Shown here piece after piece: positions 35,596-46,189 of a DNA stretch of 64,000 nt (position 1 is its first letter; each line of letters begins with the position of its first letter). The notes under the pieces were generated by a model. That model had not been told where the DNA came from. It was given only the letters and a program-made list of their open reading frames with translations, and made no database searches. The position numbers and the translations under genes are program-made. Origin of the DNA: Adineta vaga (lineage: Eukaryota; Rotifera); assembly GCA_021613535.1 (NCBI GenBank), contig CP075494.1, positions 2,976,001 through 3,040,000 on the forward strand, in the 5' to 3' direction.

Positions 35596-36902
35596 CTGAA
35601 ACAAAATAAAAGAAAATTTTTCTAACGAAGAAAATTTATCATTAATTGTATTAATTATAAAATCTCACGTTCTATTGAAATAGTTCAAGATATTTTAGAC
35701 TTTTTATAGTTAATCTTATTCTGAATGAATTTTAAGGAGAAAGAAATGCAAACAATTCGTTGTCAAAACAGAGAAAGAGAAGAAAGTAACTCAAAGTCGT
35801 AGGCGTAATGAAAAAAAATTATTTTTACGATGCCTTAAAACACTTCTAGTAACGACAGAGAGAGAGAGAGAGAGAGAGCAAGAAAGAAGAAGAAATCACA
35901 ACTTCTGACGTTGATTTGACGTCATATAAAATGATTCTATCACATTTTTCTCTTTTCAATAATAAATAATGTTTCAAAACGTTTTAAGATCATACCAATT
36001 TCATGCACTGACTTGGTCTGTAGGACAATTCCCAAATTGAATATCTGACAAAAGATTTGATTCAAATGTATAAAAACTACTTTGGAAAAAAAAGGACTTC
36101 ATGTATGTCAATACGTGCTTGTGTATTTATTTGACATACATTGCCTTTGTTTGAGTATGTAAAAAATAATGTGCTTTTTTTTCTCTTTCTATGTTGCCAG
36201 ATGTATTTCTTTAATTTCTCTATTTTCAATGGGAATTTCGAAATTTGCTCGATCATTCATTTTATCATTGAACAAATTGTTGAGAAAAATATTTCACATG
36301 AATTCACTTAACGAATTAATTATTTGATTTTCCTTGCTACTCGTCGTTGTCTTCGATCGAATAAACTTTTTTTTCGTTATTATTAAAGAACTACCGATTT
36401 TCGGACATTGAATTTCTCATCATTCCGATGTTTTAACACTTGGTTCATTTAATTTTTTCTTCAAAAACAATAATGTTGTTAAAGGCCAGGACGCCGCTAA
36501 TAAAAACGTTGGTTGCTCTGATTCTTTCAGGACAATTAGCATTGATGTTTTCGAAAGAAGTAATATGATTTTATGAAAAGATAAGTTTTTTCTTCCGAAT
36601 TAAAATAAACCGAAAGCATTTTTAATTACTAATTTTACTCTGACTAACATGATTCGAAAAGCTGTTGGAAAGGATATGCATTGTAAATGCCGAAAAATCT
36701 CTAATAAAAAGTTGAAACTATCAATCATATATTATTTTCATATTTACATATGAATGAGTCAAGCTAGACTATTTGTTGGGTACCATCATCCTTCTCGATT
36801 TTATTTAGTTTTTTTGTAACACGATATATCACCAAAATCCGAGTTTCAGTGAATATACAAATAGAGTTATTGAAAGACATAAATGATGACATCATTGTCT
36901 AG
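35596..36902. other. intergenic, no intact gene
   Basis: About 1.3 kb of AT-rich sequence with a (GA)11 run at 35857-35878. The rest shows no ORF of coding character and no repeat that I could recognise. Confidence 0.35.
35857..35878. repeat. (AG)11 microsatellite
   Basis: Perfect dinucleotide run in non-coding sequence upstream of the Pro-repeat gene. Confidence 0.9.
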
Positions 36903-37263
36903 CAAAAATCATCTTTATCTCGTTGATTGTTTTAATTATTCTCGTAATCACTCTTTCTCTTCTGTTAAAATTTGTTATTCTTGCTCCGAAGAAGTCACAA
37001 ACTACCGTTCCAACAACAACAACTTCAGTCACAACTCACCAACCACGTCAGTATCAGAGTGACACTCTTTAATGTTGAGAATGTAAAACTATAGAAAAGA
37101 ATATTCATGCACCGTCATCGTTGATATCTATCTGTCTTTAGAAACTATCTGCAAAGTACCGTTCAGTCCAGTTAACAGAATATTAACTGATGCTAAGTTG
37201 GATCTAGTAGTGACGAATCGTGGGGAAAGCAGCATTACTCTTGTTTTGAATCGTTGTCCGTAG
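36903..37263 (+). CDS. fragment of a single-pass membrane protein with Thr-rich stalk
   Basis: Two putative exons, 36903-37046 and 37142-37263, share canonical sites (GTCTAG before, CAC-GTCAGT donor, CTTTAG acceptor) and one frame. The first encodes a membrane helix (IIFISLIVLIILVITLSLLLKFVIL) followed by KKSQTTVPTTTTSVTTHQP, the start of a mucin-like stalk. The second gives ~40 residues (ICKVPFSPVNRILTDAKLD...) and a stop. It resembles the 5' part of the type II membrane gene at 52630-54937 in design. The 5' exon is not visible and the ectodomain is very short, so it may be a decayed gene. Confidence 0.35.
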
Positions 37264-37396
37264 TTTATTTCTTTGTTTTTCTGTAACTTGACATACAACA
37301 TTTTTATTGATCTTTTAAATTGTTACTTGAAAATGAGGTTGTCGCTGAATCCAATATTCAGCATTATCAAATGGAGTTTAAAAATCAAGAGTAAGA

Positions 37397-37690
37397 TTAG
37401 AACTTCCCAAAATTAGGTAAATATTGTTCCAAAAGCATTTCCCATTCCGTTGGTTCGACCAGTGTTCGTCCTCTTCCTCCAACATCGATTTTAAGAATAA
37501 AACATCTTGCTATGGACAAATAGTTAACAATTGATTGATCGTTATACATTCACATGTAACATGCGTCAGAGTTGAAAATTTGTGTTTGAAATTTTTGATA
37601 TTCCATAAATTTATTTCCTTTGGTACATATAAATAACGAAGAGAATCCCAACTACCTGTCATGATCATTGACCAATTTTTTGTATTCATG
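37397..37690 (-). pseudogene. F-box/LRR-family relic
   Basis: Minus-strand frames read NTKNWSMIMTGSWDSLRYLY, then a stop (CCA TAG), a frame change, and VEPTEWEMLLEQYLPNFGKF. The last block matches the family block seen in the other F-box/LRR genes here (GHQWKEIIVNNFPQIKIFRF at 50160-51872 and GYQWENIIEKYLPQLKIFKF at 56739-57557). At least one nonsense codon and one frameshift show it is dead. Confidence 0.55.
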
Positions 37691-37831
37691 CGAGATTCAA
37701 TATCGTATCATTTAACATGTTTTATTATAATCGATTCATAAATAGATGACATCCGGGGGAAGTCGTGTGTATATGGTACTGTTTTTTTTTCTTCCTAAAT
37801 TTTATTCGTACTTCTCGAAAAAAAAGGCAAA

Positions 37832-40021
37832 TTACAAACATTCTTTAACACGTGCAAGATTTTCTCTTCGTACTTGTAAAATCGGATGATTTTCTGGTAA
37901 TGTACGTTCTCCAACAATGATAGCACGTTCGAAATATGAACGGGCTTTTTCATAGTTCTGCATGTTTTCATATGTTACACCAATGTTGTTATAAGATGTG
38001 CCAAAATCAGGATGATTGGATGGAAGTGTTTTTTGTCGAATCGTCAGAGCTTTTTCATGACAGACAAGACCTTTCTGATAATCAGTCATACTATTATGTA
38101 CTGCACCCATATTGTTGTAAGTCTTAGCAAAATCACGATGATTAGCGGGAAGTGTTTTGAGTTGAATTTCAAGAACTTTCTCGTAATAGGAAAGTGATTT
38201 CGGATAATCTCCGACGTTGAAAGACACCATACCAATATTCATAAAAGATTTTATTAAAAGAGTATGATTCGTAGGAGACGTTTTTTGAATAATTGCAAGT
38301 TCTCTTTCAAGATATGGAAGTGCTGCTGCATAATTTTCCATACTACTATAGACCAAACTGATGGCTTCATAACATTTCCCCAAATCAGCATGATCCGGAG
38401 GAAGCAATTGTTCACGAATTTTCAAAGCTTCTTTATAAGGCGAGAGGGCTTTCGAGTAATTACTTGTTTTATAATAAGCTATACCAAGACAGAAGTATAT
38501 ATTTGCCAATTCAAGACGATCGGTTGGAGGAGCTTTTTCATAAATATCTAAAGATTTTTCAAAGGCAGCTACGGCTTCGGCATATTTTTCTTGTCTATCT
38601 TTGATCGAGCCAAGTTGAAAGAAAAGACTTGCTTTTTCACTCGTTTCATTTGTTTGACCAAGCAGAATTTGACACACTTGTTCAGCTTGATCAAAATGAC
38701 GTAGTTTTACTAAAACTGCACCTAATCGATACCATCCTTCATTTTCTGCAAAACTCTCTTGTCGTATATTAGTCATCAATGCAGTGAGATCTTTATCACT
38801 ATCACCAATAACTGTCAAATATACTTCTTGAAGTCGATTATTAGCAGTTAATCGTTTTATATCAGTAATACGAAAGATTGTTTGTATTGAAAATAAGATT
38901 TCATCTTCCGTATGAGAATGACTAACTGTACTAATTGAAGCAAATGGTTTACTTGATTGAGTAGGATCAACCTTGATAATAAATGTAATTCCAACTAAAT
39001 CACCTTTTGTAGAAAAATCTTGAGCAGAACTAAGTGATTTCTTCGAATCTTTAGTTGTCAATAAAAAGTTATTAAACGACATTAAACCACGTTGACTTAA
39101 TTTCAATTGTTCGAAATCTATCTTGAACATACCTTGAGCATAATAAACTGTAAATATGGCAGAAGAAGAGGATTCGCTTTTATATTGTTCTTGATATAGT
39201 TTTTCGATTTGTTGATGAAGATCAGTAATAAAAAATCCCATACGCATAATAATATCTCCATTCATCATTCGTAAAGCACGATTGAGCATTGGACTTACGA
39301 AAGTATCGTAACTATACCACCATATAGGTGTTTCATTACGATATTTACTTTCAAATTCTTTGACACGCGTCAGTTCTTCATCATTACCTGCAAATAATTC
39401 TCGACAATAATTAATAAATTCTTTCATATGTTTTTCATCGTATTTGCTACTTAACATTCCTTCCTTGACGATTTGAGTATAAATGAAAGGTAAATCTAAT
39501 TGATCAAAAGTCTTTTTCGAGCCAATAAAACTGAGTGACATTGCACTTCGCTCACATTGATGAACTGTCTGTTTAATTGCTTCACAGATAGATGTTACAT
39601 CTGTGAAAATACCCTTGACCTTGGACAAACCCTTACTCCATTGTTCATCGTCTTGTTTGTTGCCAGAAAAGATTAGAACTGTATCTAATTGAGATAAGTC
39701 ATGTAAATTAGGTACAAGTTGTTGTCCAAGTGATCCGGAAATGATTATACATGCTTTATTATCATCGATACTCTTGATAAATTCTACACATTGATCACTG
39801 TCGGTAAATGTAATAATATTATTAATAGAATATTGCAATTCTACAATTGACTTTTGCCAATTTTGACTTTTTTCATCTGTATTATTATTATTATCTTTCA
39901 AACAGATCAGTAGAACATTTCGAACTTTGTAGATATTGTTGTAACGTCGTTCAAGAACGACTCCGGAAGTTGTCGATGATTCGTTGGCAGTTCTAATTTC
40001 ACTTGATTTACCAGCACCCAT
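37832..40021 (-). CDS. ADP-ribosyltransferase-like / TPR protein (729 aa)
   Basis: A single-exon gene. The N-terminus MGAGKSS fits N-myristoylation. Residues ~33-160 form a Rossmann-like domain (VRNVLLICLKD...CIIISGSLGQQLVP). Residues ~230-385 correspond to an arginine-type ADP-ribosyltransferase fold. The R-S-E triad is only partly kept: the Arg site (usually YRGQ) reads YYAQ at 293-296, the STS strand reads SFNNFLLTT at 315-323, and the ExE is intact at 372-374. Residues ~410-720 are about seven TPR units of the kinesin-light-chain type (42-residue spacing, e.g. AKTYNNMGAVHNSMTDYQKGL). This three-part architecture is characteristic of a large bdelloid family. Without the Arg, NAD binding is doubtful, so it may act as a scaffold. 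Confidence 0.85.
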   Translation of the reverse strand: MGAGKSSEIRTANESSTTSGVVLERRYNNIYKVRNVLLICLKDNNNNTDEKSQNWQKSIVELQYSINNIITFTDSDQCVEFIKSIDDNKACIIISGSLGQQLVPNLHDLSQLDTVLIFSGNKQDDEQWSKGLSKVKGIFTDVTSICEAIKQTVHQCERSAMSLSFIGSKKTFDQLDLPFIYTQIVKEGMLSSKYDEKHMKEFINYCRELFAGNDEELTRVKEFESKYRNETPIWWYSYDTFVSPMLNRALRMMNGDIIMRMGFFITDLHQQIEKLYQEQYKSESSSSAIFTVYYAQGMFKIDFEQLKLSQRGLMSFNNFLLTTKDSKKSLSSAQDFSTKGDLVGITFIIKVDPTQSSKPFASISTVSHSHTEDEILFSIQTIFRITDIKRLTANNRLQEVYLTVIGDSDKDLTALMTNIRQESFAENEGWYRLGAVLVKLRHFDQAEQVCQILLGQTNETSEKASLFFQLGSIKDRQEKYAEAVAAFEKSLDIYEKAPPTDRLELANIYFCLGIAYYKTSNYSKALSPYKEALKIREQLLPPDHADLGKCYEAISLVYSSMENYAAALPYLERELAIIQKTSPTNHTLLIKSFMNIGMVSFNVGDYPKSLSYYEKVLEIQLKTLPANHRDFAKTYNNMGAVHNSMTDYQKGLVCHEKALTIRQKTLPSNHPDFGTSYNNIGVTYENMQNYEKARSYFERAIIVGERTLPENHPILQVRRENLARVKECL

Positions 40022-40389
40022 TGATGTCTTTCAATTTTGTCGTTTTAAATGTGAATGAATTGAGAAAAAAAAGGCGTTCGATGAAAAAATGATTCATTTT
40101 TCTTCTCTTTTACTGTTCGTTTTATTTCTACAGTTGATAGAAAATAGATTTTTTTGTTTGTTTTCTTTAAAAGGCAAAACATTTTGGACAGTTTTTCTTT
40201 TGTCACATAATTACACAAAAAGTGAAAAGAAAAACGCACGTCAACTATTCAGAGTGTGGATCGAACTGAAAGATTATAGAATCATTTCGTCGGATATTTT
40301 GATTTTAACGGCGAGTATGGTTAGCTGTTCGATGTTTGATTGAGATAGTATAGTTGATAAAATTGTTTCATCAGACATCTTCGAATCTT
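40022..40389. other. intergenic, promoter of the ART-TPR gene
   Basis: A 368-bp AT-rich gap. Its small ORFs are not supported. No feature was identified. Confidence 0.3.
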
Positions 40390-41691
40390 TCATTCATATA
40401 CACAAAACAAACGTCGAAATAAATGCAATTCGATATCTGTCCATTGGCAAACTGTGAGCGTAATAATTTGTTGTTGCAATAGTTTACACGTAGACATATC
40501 ATCAAGCAACACTTTGAGGCAATCGAAATCTATGTTTAGGTCATTGAGATTGGGAGCTGCATTGAGCAAATCGAATAATGTACATTTTCCTGATACTTGA
40601 AGTTCTTCAAGATGAGGTAAATTCAATACTAGTGATTGGTTTGCAGATATCAACGTACCTATACATACACAAAAGATAGTATAACTTCCTCCAGTTTTTA
40701 CTTAATTTCAGTTTCAAAAATCTAGGTCAATGCGTTTAAAAAGACACGTACTTTATTCGTCTTCTTTACTAATCCGAAGTTTTCGAACACTATGAAAGTT
40801 TTGTACTGGTATGAAATATATCAGTTATAGATGTTGCACCAAACACGTGCAAACGTTCAATTTCCTGTGTGTATTTGCAGCCAAGGGGCATCTGTTTACC
40901 GACTACTGCTGATAGACTAAGTATATGTAAACCGGAAACATCAGTTAACATTAACCACGTTTATATGCTGCGTTGTAGTAAACATTTGATGGGAAAAGCA
41001 TGTGACCATAGAGCAATCAGCGAGTTTACTTCTGGAACAGACTCGTCAAAATAATAGCGAATGAAAAAGCAGACCTTTTTGAGAGATGTTGGTAGAATCT
41101 TGATAAAATTTTTAGGGTTTAAAATACGTTTATCATCTGTACGTAGATCAAATGTGAATGTTTGCAAAGAAGGCATTTGTTGTAGTATATCAGCAATTTT
41201 ATCTAAAGTGCAAGCAAAATCCATCATATATAAATGAAAGTTCATGAGTTCAGTAAGTGCCGACGATTTATTGAATGGTTGGTTGAATTCTGAAATATGT
41301 GACCATTCTTCAATACCGACATGTAAACGACGTTCACAAGGCATAAGAGCAAAAGATGCGGTAATAGATGACTAGATTTTATATCAAGTATGAGACTTTT
41401 TATATTGGAAAAACAAACTGAAGCCGAATTAACTTCAGATATATTCAAGTATACTGAATCTACGTCGACCGATATTGAATTTATTCGTGGAAGAATATAA
41501 GAGGCGACATAATCAAATCGATGATAGGTTACACCTCGAAGATCCAGATGATGACAATAATCTGTTATCGTAATGTTTATACGTGCGTTGGGTTTGTAGA
41601 AAGAAGACAGCACATCAGCACCAACGAGATAACTACATATTTGCAGTACCATTTCGTCAGGCAATATTTCGAAGAACGATAACGAAGTCAT
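40390..41691 (-). pseudogene. F-box/LRR gene, inactivated
   Basis: The start (41691) opens a good F-box: FEILPDEMVLQICSYLVGADVLSSFYKPN. The frame continues to ~41375, where a one-base shift is needed to go on as SSITASFALMPCERRLHVGIEEWSHISEF...TFTFDLRTDD. This ends at a TAA (40961-40963), after which the same frame continues with leucine-rich coding-like sequence (TWLMLTDVSGLHILSLSAVV). A last block, LPHLEELQVSGKCTLFDLLNAAPNLNDL, ends at 40390. No intron reconciles the frameshift or the TAA. The intact relative at 50160-51872 shows what the full protein would look like (~570 aa). A processed or edited transcript cannot be excluded but is unlikely. Confidence 0.65.
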
Positions 41692-43054
41692 CTGAAATAA
41701 TTAATTATAAACAACATCCCATTAATAAATCTCCTTACCGCACAAACTCATGTGATATTTACTGTCTGAAAGAAGAAAAAGCCATCGTCTTATCAAGAAA
41801 TCGTGTTATTTTATTTCATTTTCAATTTTTGTTATATGCGCTTAATGTGTTAACTAAAGTAAAAAAAAATTATTTACATAGTGCGACTCTATGAATCTTT
41901 CGGCGAAAGATCAATTCATAAACAAATATAATTGATTCAGATCTTAGATTAAGACATGTATATACGAATGATTTATATATTGAATTTTTCTTTTTATACC
42001 GTCTTTGCTTTCAAAAGTGTTCGTATTCTATCATTTCTCTTTTTCCAACGTAAAACGACTATAGTGAATCACTACAACGGTCTCTTCAACTGTGAGAATT
42101 TAAAGGTGATTACCTACGCAAAGCAAACACATGTTTTTTTTACGTTAATAAAAATGTTTTCAAGTTCTATCTTTTATAGAAGTTTGGAACAATAGTAGAA
42201 AAATAAATTCACTCTACAATCGAGTAATAGTTTGACATTTATATGTCTCTTTTGTTTTTTGAGTTGTAATCTGTATTTTTAATCAATGATTACACTTTAG
42301 AATGCGACTAATTATTATCTAAAACTGTTTATGCAATTTCATAGATTTGTTTAATTCAGAGTTTGAATCGAACTTTCATCAACTCTTTTAGAAGCCTTTG
42401 AAACGTCGATTGTCGGAGAGAATCTTTATAATAAAAAACATTTATCGAGAAGTATAATTTAAACTATGAGAATTCATTGTGAAATTGATACTGGTTGATC
42501 CATTATAAACTAGTATCTATGTGAAGTGTGATGTTCGTTGTAAATCATTGACTGTTACAATTACAAGCCTAATTTCGCAAGCAGTTGTACTACTACTGAC
42601 CAATGTTTAGAGAGTAGCATGTACCTGCACAATCATGATAAATACTATTATCATGGTTTAGAGATTTTGTGACTGAATCAGCATTGATTGTAGAAGAGAA
42701 TTATTTGAGAGTATTTCTTCTTCACTTTCATTATACCTACGCCATGTAAAATAGGTTGTAACAACCGTGCTTTCGAGCCTTTGGACGCGTACGTAACTTT
42801 TTTTAATCGATCGGCGTATTCCATGTAAAAAGACGGTGAAAAATCATTTTTAAGTAGAAATGCTTCCATTACTTCTTTCTGAGTGCCACTCAATCAGTTT
42901 CAAACCATCACTTGCTTTTATAATACAGTCTAATAGATAAATATTAAATATGTATCTATGTAAACAAAATCTACAGAAAACGCAATTCAAATCGATTTTT
43001 CCGTAAATATTAGAAAGAATTAATAAAATTTAACCACTTTCTTTTGATTCTGTT
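41692..43054. other. intergenic, no intact gene
   Basis: About 1.36 kb of AT-rich sequence. A 71-codon minus-strand ORF (42678-42893) has somewhat coding-like composition but no recognisable domain and may be a relic. Nothing else was identified. Confidence 0.3.
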
Positions 43055-44800
43055 TTTCAAACTTAATAGAATGTTATCATACACAACATTCTATTTAGTT
43101 TGGCTTTTCGATCTGATATCATAGAATCATTCTTTCTTCTTTCCTTTTCTGATCCTATACATTTTTCTTCTTCCCTATACGAATAAACATGGAGTCTCTG
43201 CTGTTTTGTTCATAAAAGATATATAGTCTAACATTAGACAGCTCACAGAGTAGTATATCACAATGCATTTCATAATCTTCTAACTTATGTTTATTCCTAA
43301 CTTTTTTAATTTTACTAATTATGCACTATTTTTCGTTACAATCCTTATATGTTATTGTGAGTATATTCTATCGTCTTCATTCTATCACGTACAGAATAAT
43401 TTTCTTCTCTATCTACATAAAGAGTATTTTTCAAGAACAAGACAAATGATATAAATATATTTTCAGATTGTATTGAAAACGTATTCATTTCGAGGTTTGT
43501 TCTGTGATTTACCAAAGATGTTTCCACGCATATCTCATAGACAATATTCGCTAGGAACCATTTTTTTTATTGTCCTATCATGTTTCGTTTTATCAACACA
43601 TTTCAACGCGAACAATCGTCAAGGAACGTTTTATCGATCAAACAATTTTGAGACCTTACTATTAGATTCATCTGATCATTTGAAGGGAATTCCAACTAGT
43701 TCATCGAACATTCAAATCGATCCAACAACCACAAATATTCTTCCTATTGTAGAAAGCGCTCACAAGTGGTTCCAAAAAGATTTACCAAGTTCAACTGATC
43801 TTAAACAATGGTCCGCTGATATGCTCGATCGTGAACTTCATCATCTTTCACATTGGTCTTCTCTTGATGCACAAGGATGGCGTGATTTTGTCAATAAGAC
43901 TATCGCAAAGCTTGATCCACCGATGTCACGAACCAAGAACTTTACCTTCTTTGAACTGGGTGTTGGTGTAGGTGCTGTTTCACGACAAATTCTATTAAAC
44001 TATCCTCATTCGAATGGCATTGGCGTTGATGTTGTTCATGATACAGTAGAACTTGCTCGAAGTATTTTACCATCTGATCGAATGAAACTTTATACCGTAT
44101 CTAGTATTCAATATAGTATGATTAATGATAATACAATCGATCATATTATTGGTCCTGGTGTCATTTGTTATTTTCCATCACTGATGTTGATTGCAGATTT
44201 ATTCAAAGAACTTTCACGTATTGCCAAACCAAATGCATCAATGTCTTTTACTATGATCCCATATGATGAAGATGGTAAATCTTCGTGTGAATTAGTTATT
44301 CCAACATCGTTTTGGTATGAAAACAGTATTAGTAATTTGGGACTTCGAGTTACAAATTTACAAAATATGTCTGATTGGAATTTATCTCATTCTCATCATC
44401 GGTATTTTGTGAATTTAAGAAAAGAAAAGATTGGTTGATGCTTCTCAAAATACTTTAACTAAAAGAATCTTTTATTTTTATCTAATTATTGTTCTATAAA
44501 GAACATTTTTTATACGTTTCATGCTAGAATGCAATCATTAGTATAGTATTGCTAAATAAATAGTGAAACTAATAAGAATAGTTGTTCGAAAACTTATTCA
44601 ACGAAATTTTCTCAATAATTGATTCCTTTCTTCTTGAGCATAGTTGAAACGCTGCATAATTCATTCAAATAACTCGCAAAAGGTACATACGAGTGAATAG
44701 TAATATGAAAAGACGTGATTCTTTATGAAAATGATGAGAATACAATAAAACGTATAACGTGATGTTTAACAGAAAATAGTCTTCTCATGAAATCGTTAAT
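43055..44800 (+). repeat. direct duplication unit A (~1.74 kb)
   Basis: This segment and 46190-47937 share high identity through ~420 bp of 5' flank, the whole methyltransferase ORF and ~350 bp of 3' flank, in the same orientation. Homology begins at the block AATAGAATGTTATCAT and ends near TCTTCTCATGAAAT. Confidence 0.9.
43518..44438 (+). CDS. membrane-anchored SAM-dependent methyltransferase, copy A (306 aa)
   Basis: The chosen ATG (43518) starts a type II signal anchor (MFPRISHRQYSLGTIFFIVLSCFVLS). The frame is open 15 codons upstream but without an ATG, and an AG preceded by TATTTTC at 43460-43466 could be a (trans-)splice acceptor. A Ser/Thr-rich stem to ~residue 70 leads to a class I methyltransferase domain: motif I FFELGVGVGAVSRQIL, then the acidic motif II position GVDVVHDTVELAR, and a motif IV-like IIGPGVICYFPSL. 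The domain would face the Golgi or extracellular side. Residues WFQKDLPSSTDLKQW precede the fold. The substrate is unknown; membrane-anchored methyltransferases of this sort modify glycans, lipids or small molecules. It is duplicated at 46655-47575. Confidence 0.8.
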   Translation: MFPRISHRQYSLGTIFFIVLSCFVLSTHFNANNRQGTFYRSNNFETLLLDSSDHLKGIPTSSSNIQIDPTTTNILPIVESAHKWFQKDLPSSTDLKQWSADMLDRELHHLSHWSSLDAQGWRDFVNKTIAKLDPPMSRTKNFTFFELGVGVGAVSRQILLNYPHSNGIGVDVVHDTVELARSILPSDRMKLYTVSSIQYSMINDNTIDHIIGPGVICYFPSLMLIADLFKELSRIAKPNASMSFTMIPYDEDGKSSCELVIPTSFWYENSISNLGLRVTNLQNMSDWNLSHSHHRYFVNLRKEKIG

Positions 44801-46189
44801 GTTGCGTAACGAATAACTAAATATCTGAATAGTTGATTTATTCTTTTTAGTTTCTAACGGATGATAAAATATGATATAGAAATCAATGTGAATATTCATT
44901 TGAATCAGTCGAAACGATTCCATTGTACAGGAGTGTTGTTGATACAAGTTTTCAAACAAGAAGTGCTTCACACATATCGACTTCTGAATAAGAAGAGGGC
45001 ATAAATGAGTTTGAGTTTCAGCTTCAGTGTTCTCAACACTCTTTATGTTCAACATATAGAATGACACAGAATACTAGGAATTTTAGGGTTCTTATGCGAA
45101 TATCCAATACCCAAGATCAATATACCCACACCCTCAATGGGGTTCTGAAATCGGACATTCTATATATATTCCTTGTATACCTTTGAATTCCACATACGTT
45201 TCTAGATACATATTAATATTGAAATAGAACGGTAACCGATCTGCATTGACAGTCGCCACTGTTCCATTCCTAATGATCGTACAAGCGGTATAGTCTGCGT
45301 TCATCGATAGATAAAAATTCAGAATCATAATTGAATAATGATGATTGAAGGAAGACCGAATAGATACACAACATATATACTTGAAGACTGTTCTAATTCA
45401 ATCAGCAATCAATCAGATAAAAGTAAAACTATATTTAAAAATCGTATCGTATTGGAAAACGTACACAAACGATGAGTTATATGTACTTATATATTTCTCA
45501 GTACAATATAGAATCTAAAGAAGTGACATATTTAGAATCTCTATATCGTGCACTAATATTTCGGTTGATCAGATCTGGCAGCGTGTTTAATTTCTTAATT
45601 CTGTCCTAATATCTTATAATGTTTTTGTAAAGACAGAAATTCACATAATTATGACTTTTTCTATGACTATATTTCAAAATTTCTAAATATATTTTCTTAA
45701 AACGTAAAATAATGTGCAAAATATATTGATTTGAATCATTTATGTTTTAATTTTTTTCGTTTAATCGATCAAGACTTTCTTTATTTTCAATTTCATACCA
45801 GTAGTAAGTCGAGTATTCCCTTCCTCCAACATATTAACTACTTTTGTTCATTCATTAGTTCGCAGTATCATGATCTAATATTCCATCAACCACAACCGAA
45901 ATTTTTCAATTCCCGTTGTTGTTCGTTCTGGTTTGTATAATGTAAATAAGTTCCTTCTACATTTGGAAGTATAGTACGTGTTAGTGGAATCTAAGTCAGA
46001 TGTTATTAGATATCGTGTACTGTGTGTAAAATCGGTGGTAATCTTGATAATCAATCGAAATAAAATGAGAATTTCAAAGATAATTAGAGAATATAAAAGT
46101 GGAAGAACCTTTCTTCGATTGAATATATGATGAAAATCAGATTTTTAACGTTTTGCTTTCGATAGCTTAGTGCTTGTTTCTCTTTCTCT
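44801..46189. other. spacer between the two duplication units
   Basis: About 1.4 kb of AT-rich DNA not shared by the duplicated units. It contains a possible short minus-strand exon (45134-45328, separate entry). A 114-codon minus-strand ORF (44723-45067) crosses the duplication border and is probably chance. Confidence 0.3.
45134..45328 (-). CDS. possible small exon, Cys-containing
   Basis: A 64-codon minus-strand frame (NADYTACTIIRNGTVATVNADRLPF...IYIECPISEPH) with two Cys and a beta-strand-like pattern. It lacks a signal peptide, so a 5' exon would be required. It resembles in layout the end of the secreted protein at 59314-59667 (VVEFNAQKGIQF versus YVEFKGIQGIYI), which hints at a shared family. 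Confidence 0.25.
   Translation of the reverse strand: MILNFYLSMNADYTACTIIRNGTVATVNADRLPFYFNINMYLETYVEFKGIQGIYIECPISEPH

Noticed and set aside
38012-38551. Plus-strand ORFs opposite the TPR region
   Set aside because: Antisense shadows of the regular 42-residue TPR repeats.
42678-42893. 71-codon minus-strand ORF
   Set aside because: No domain, no neighbouring exons with compatible sites, and an unconvincing start.
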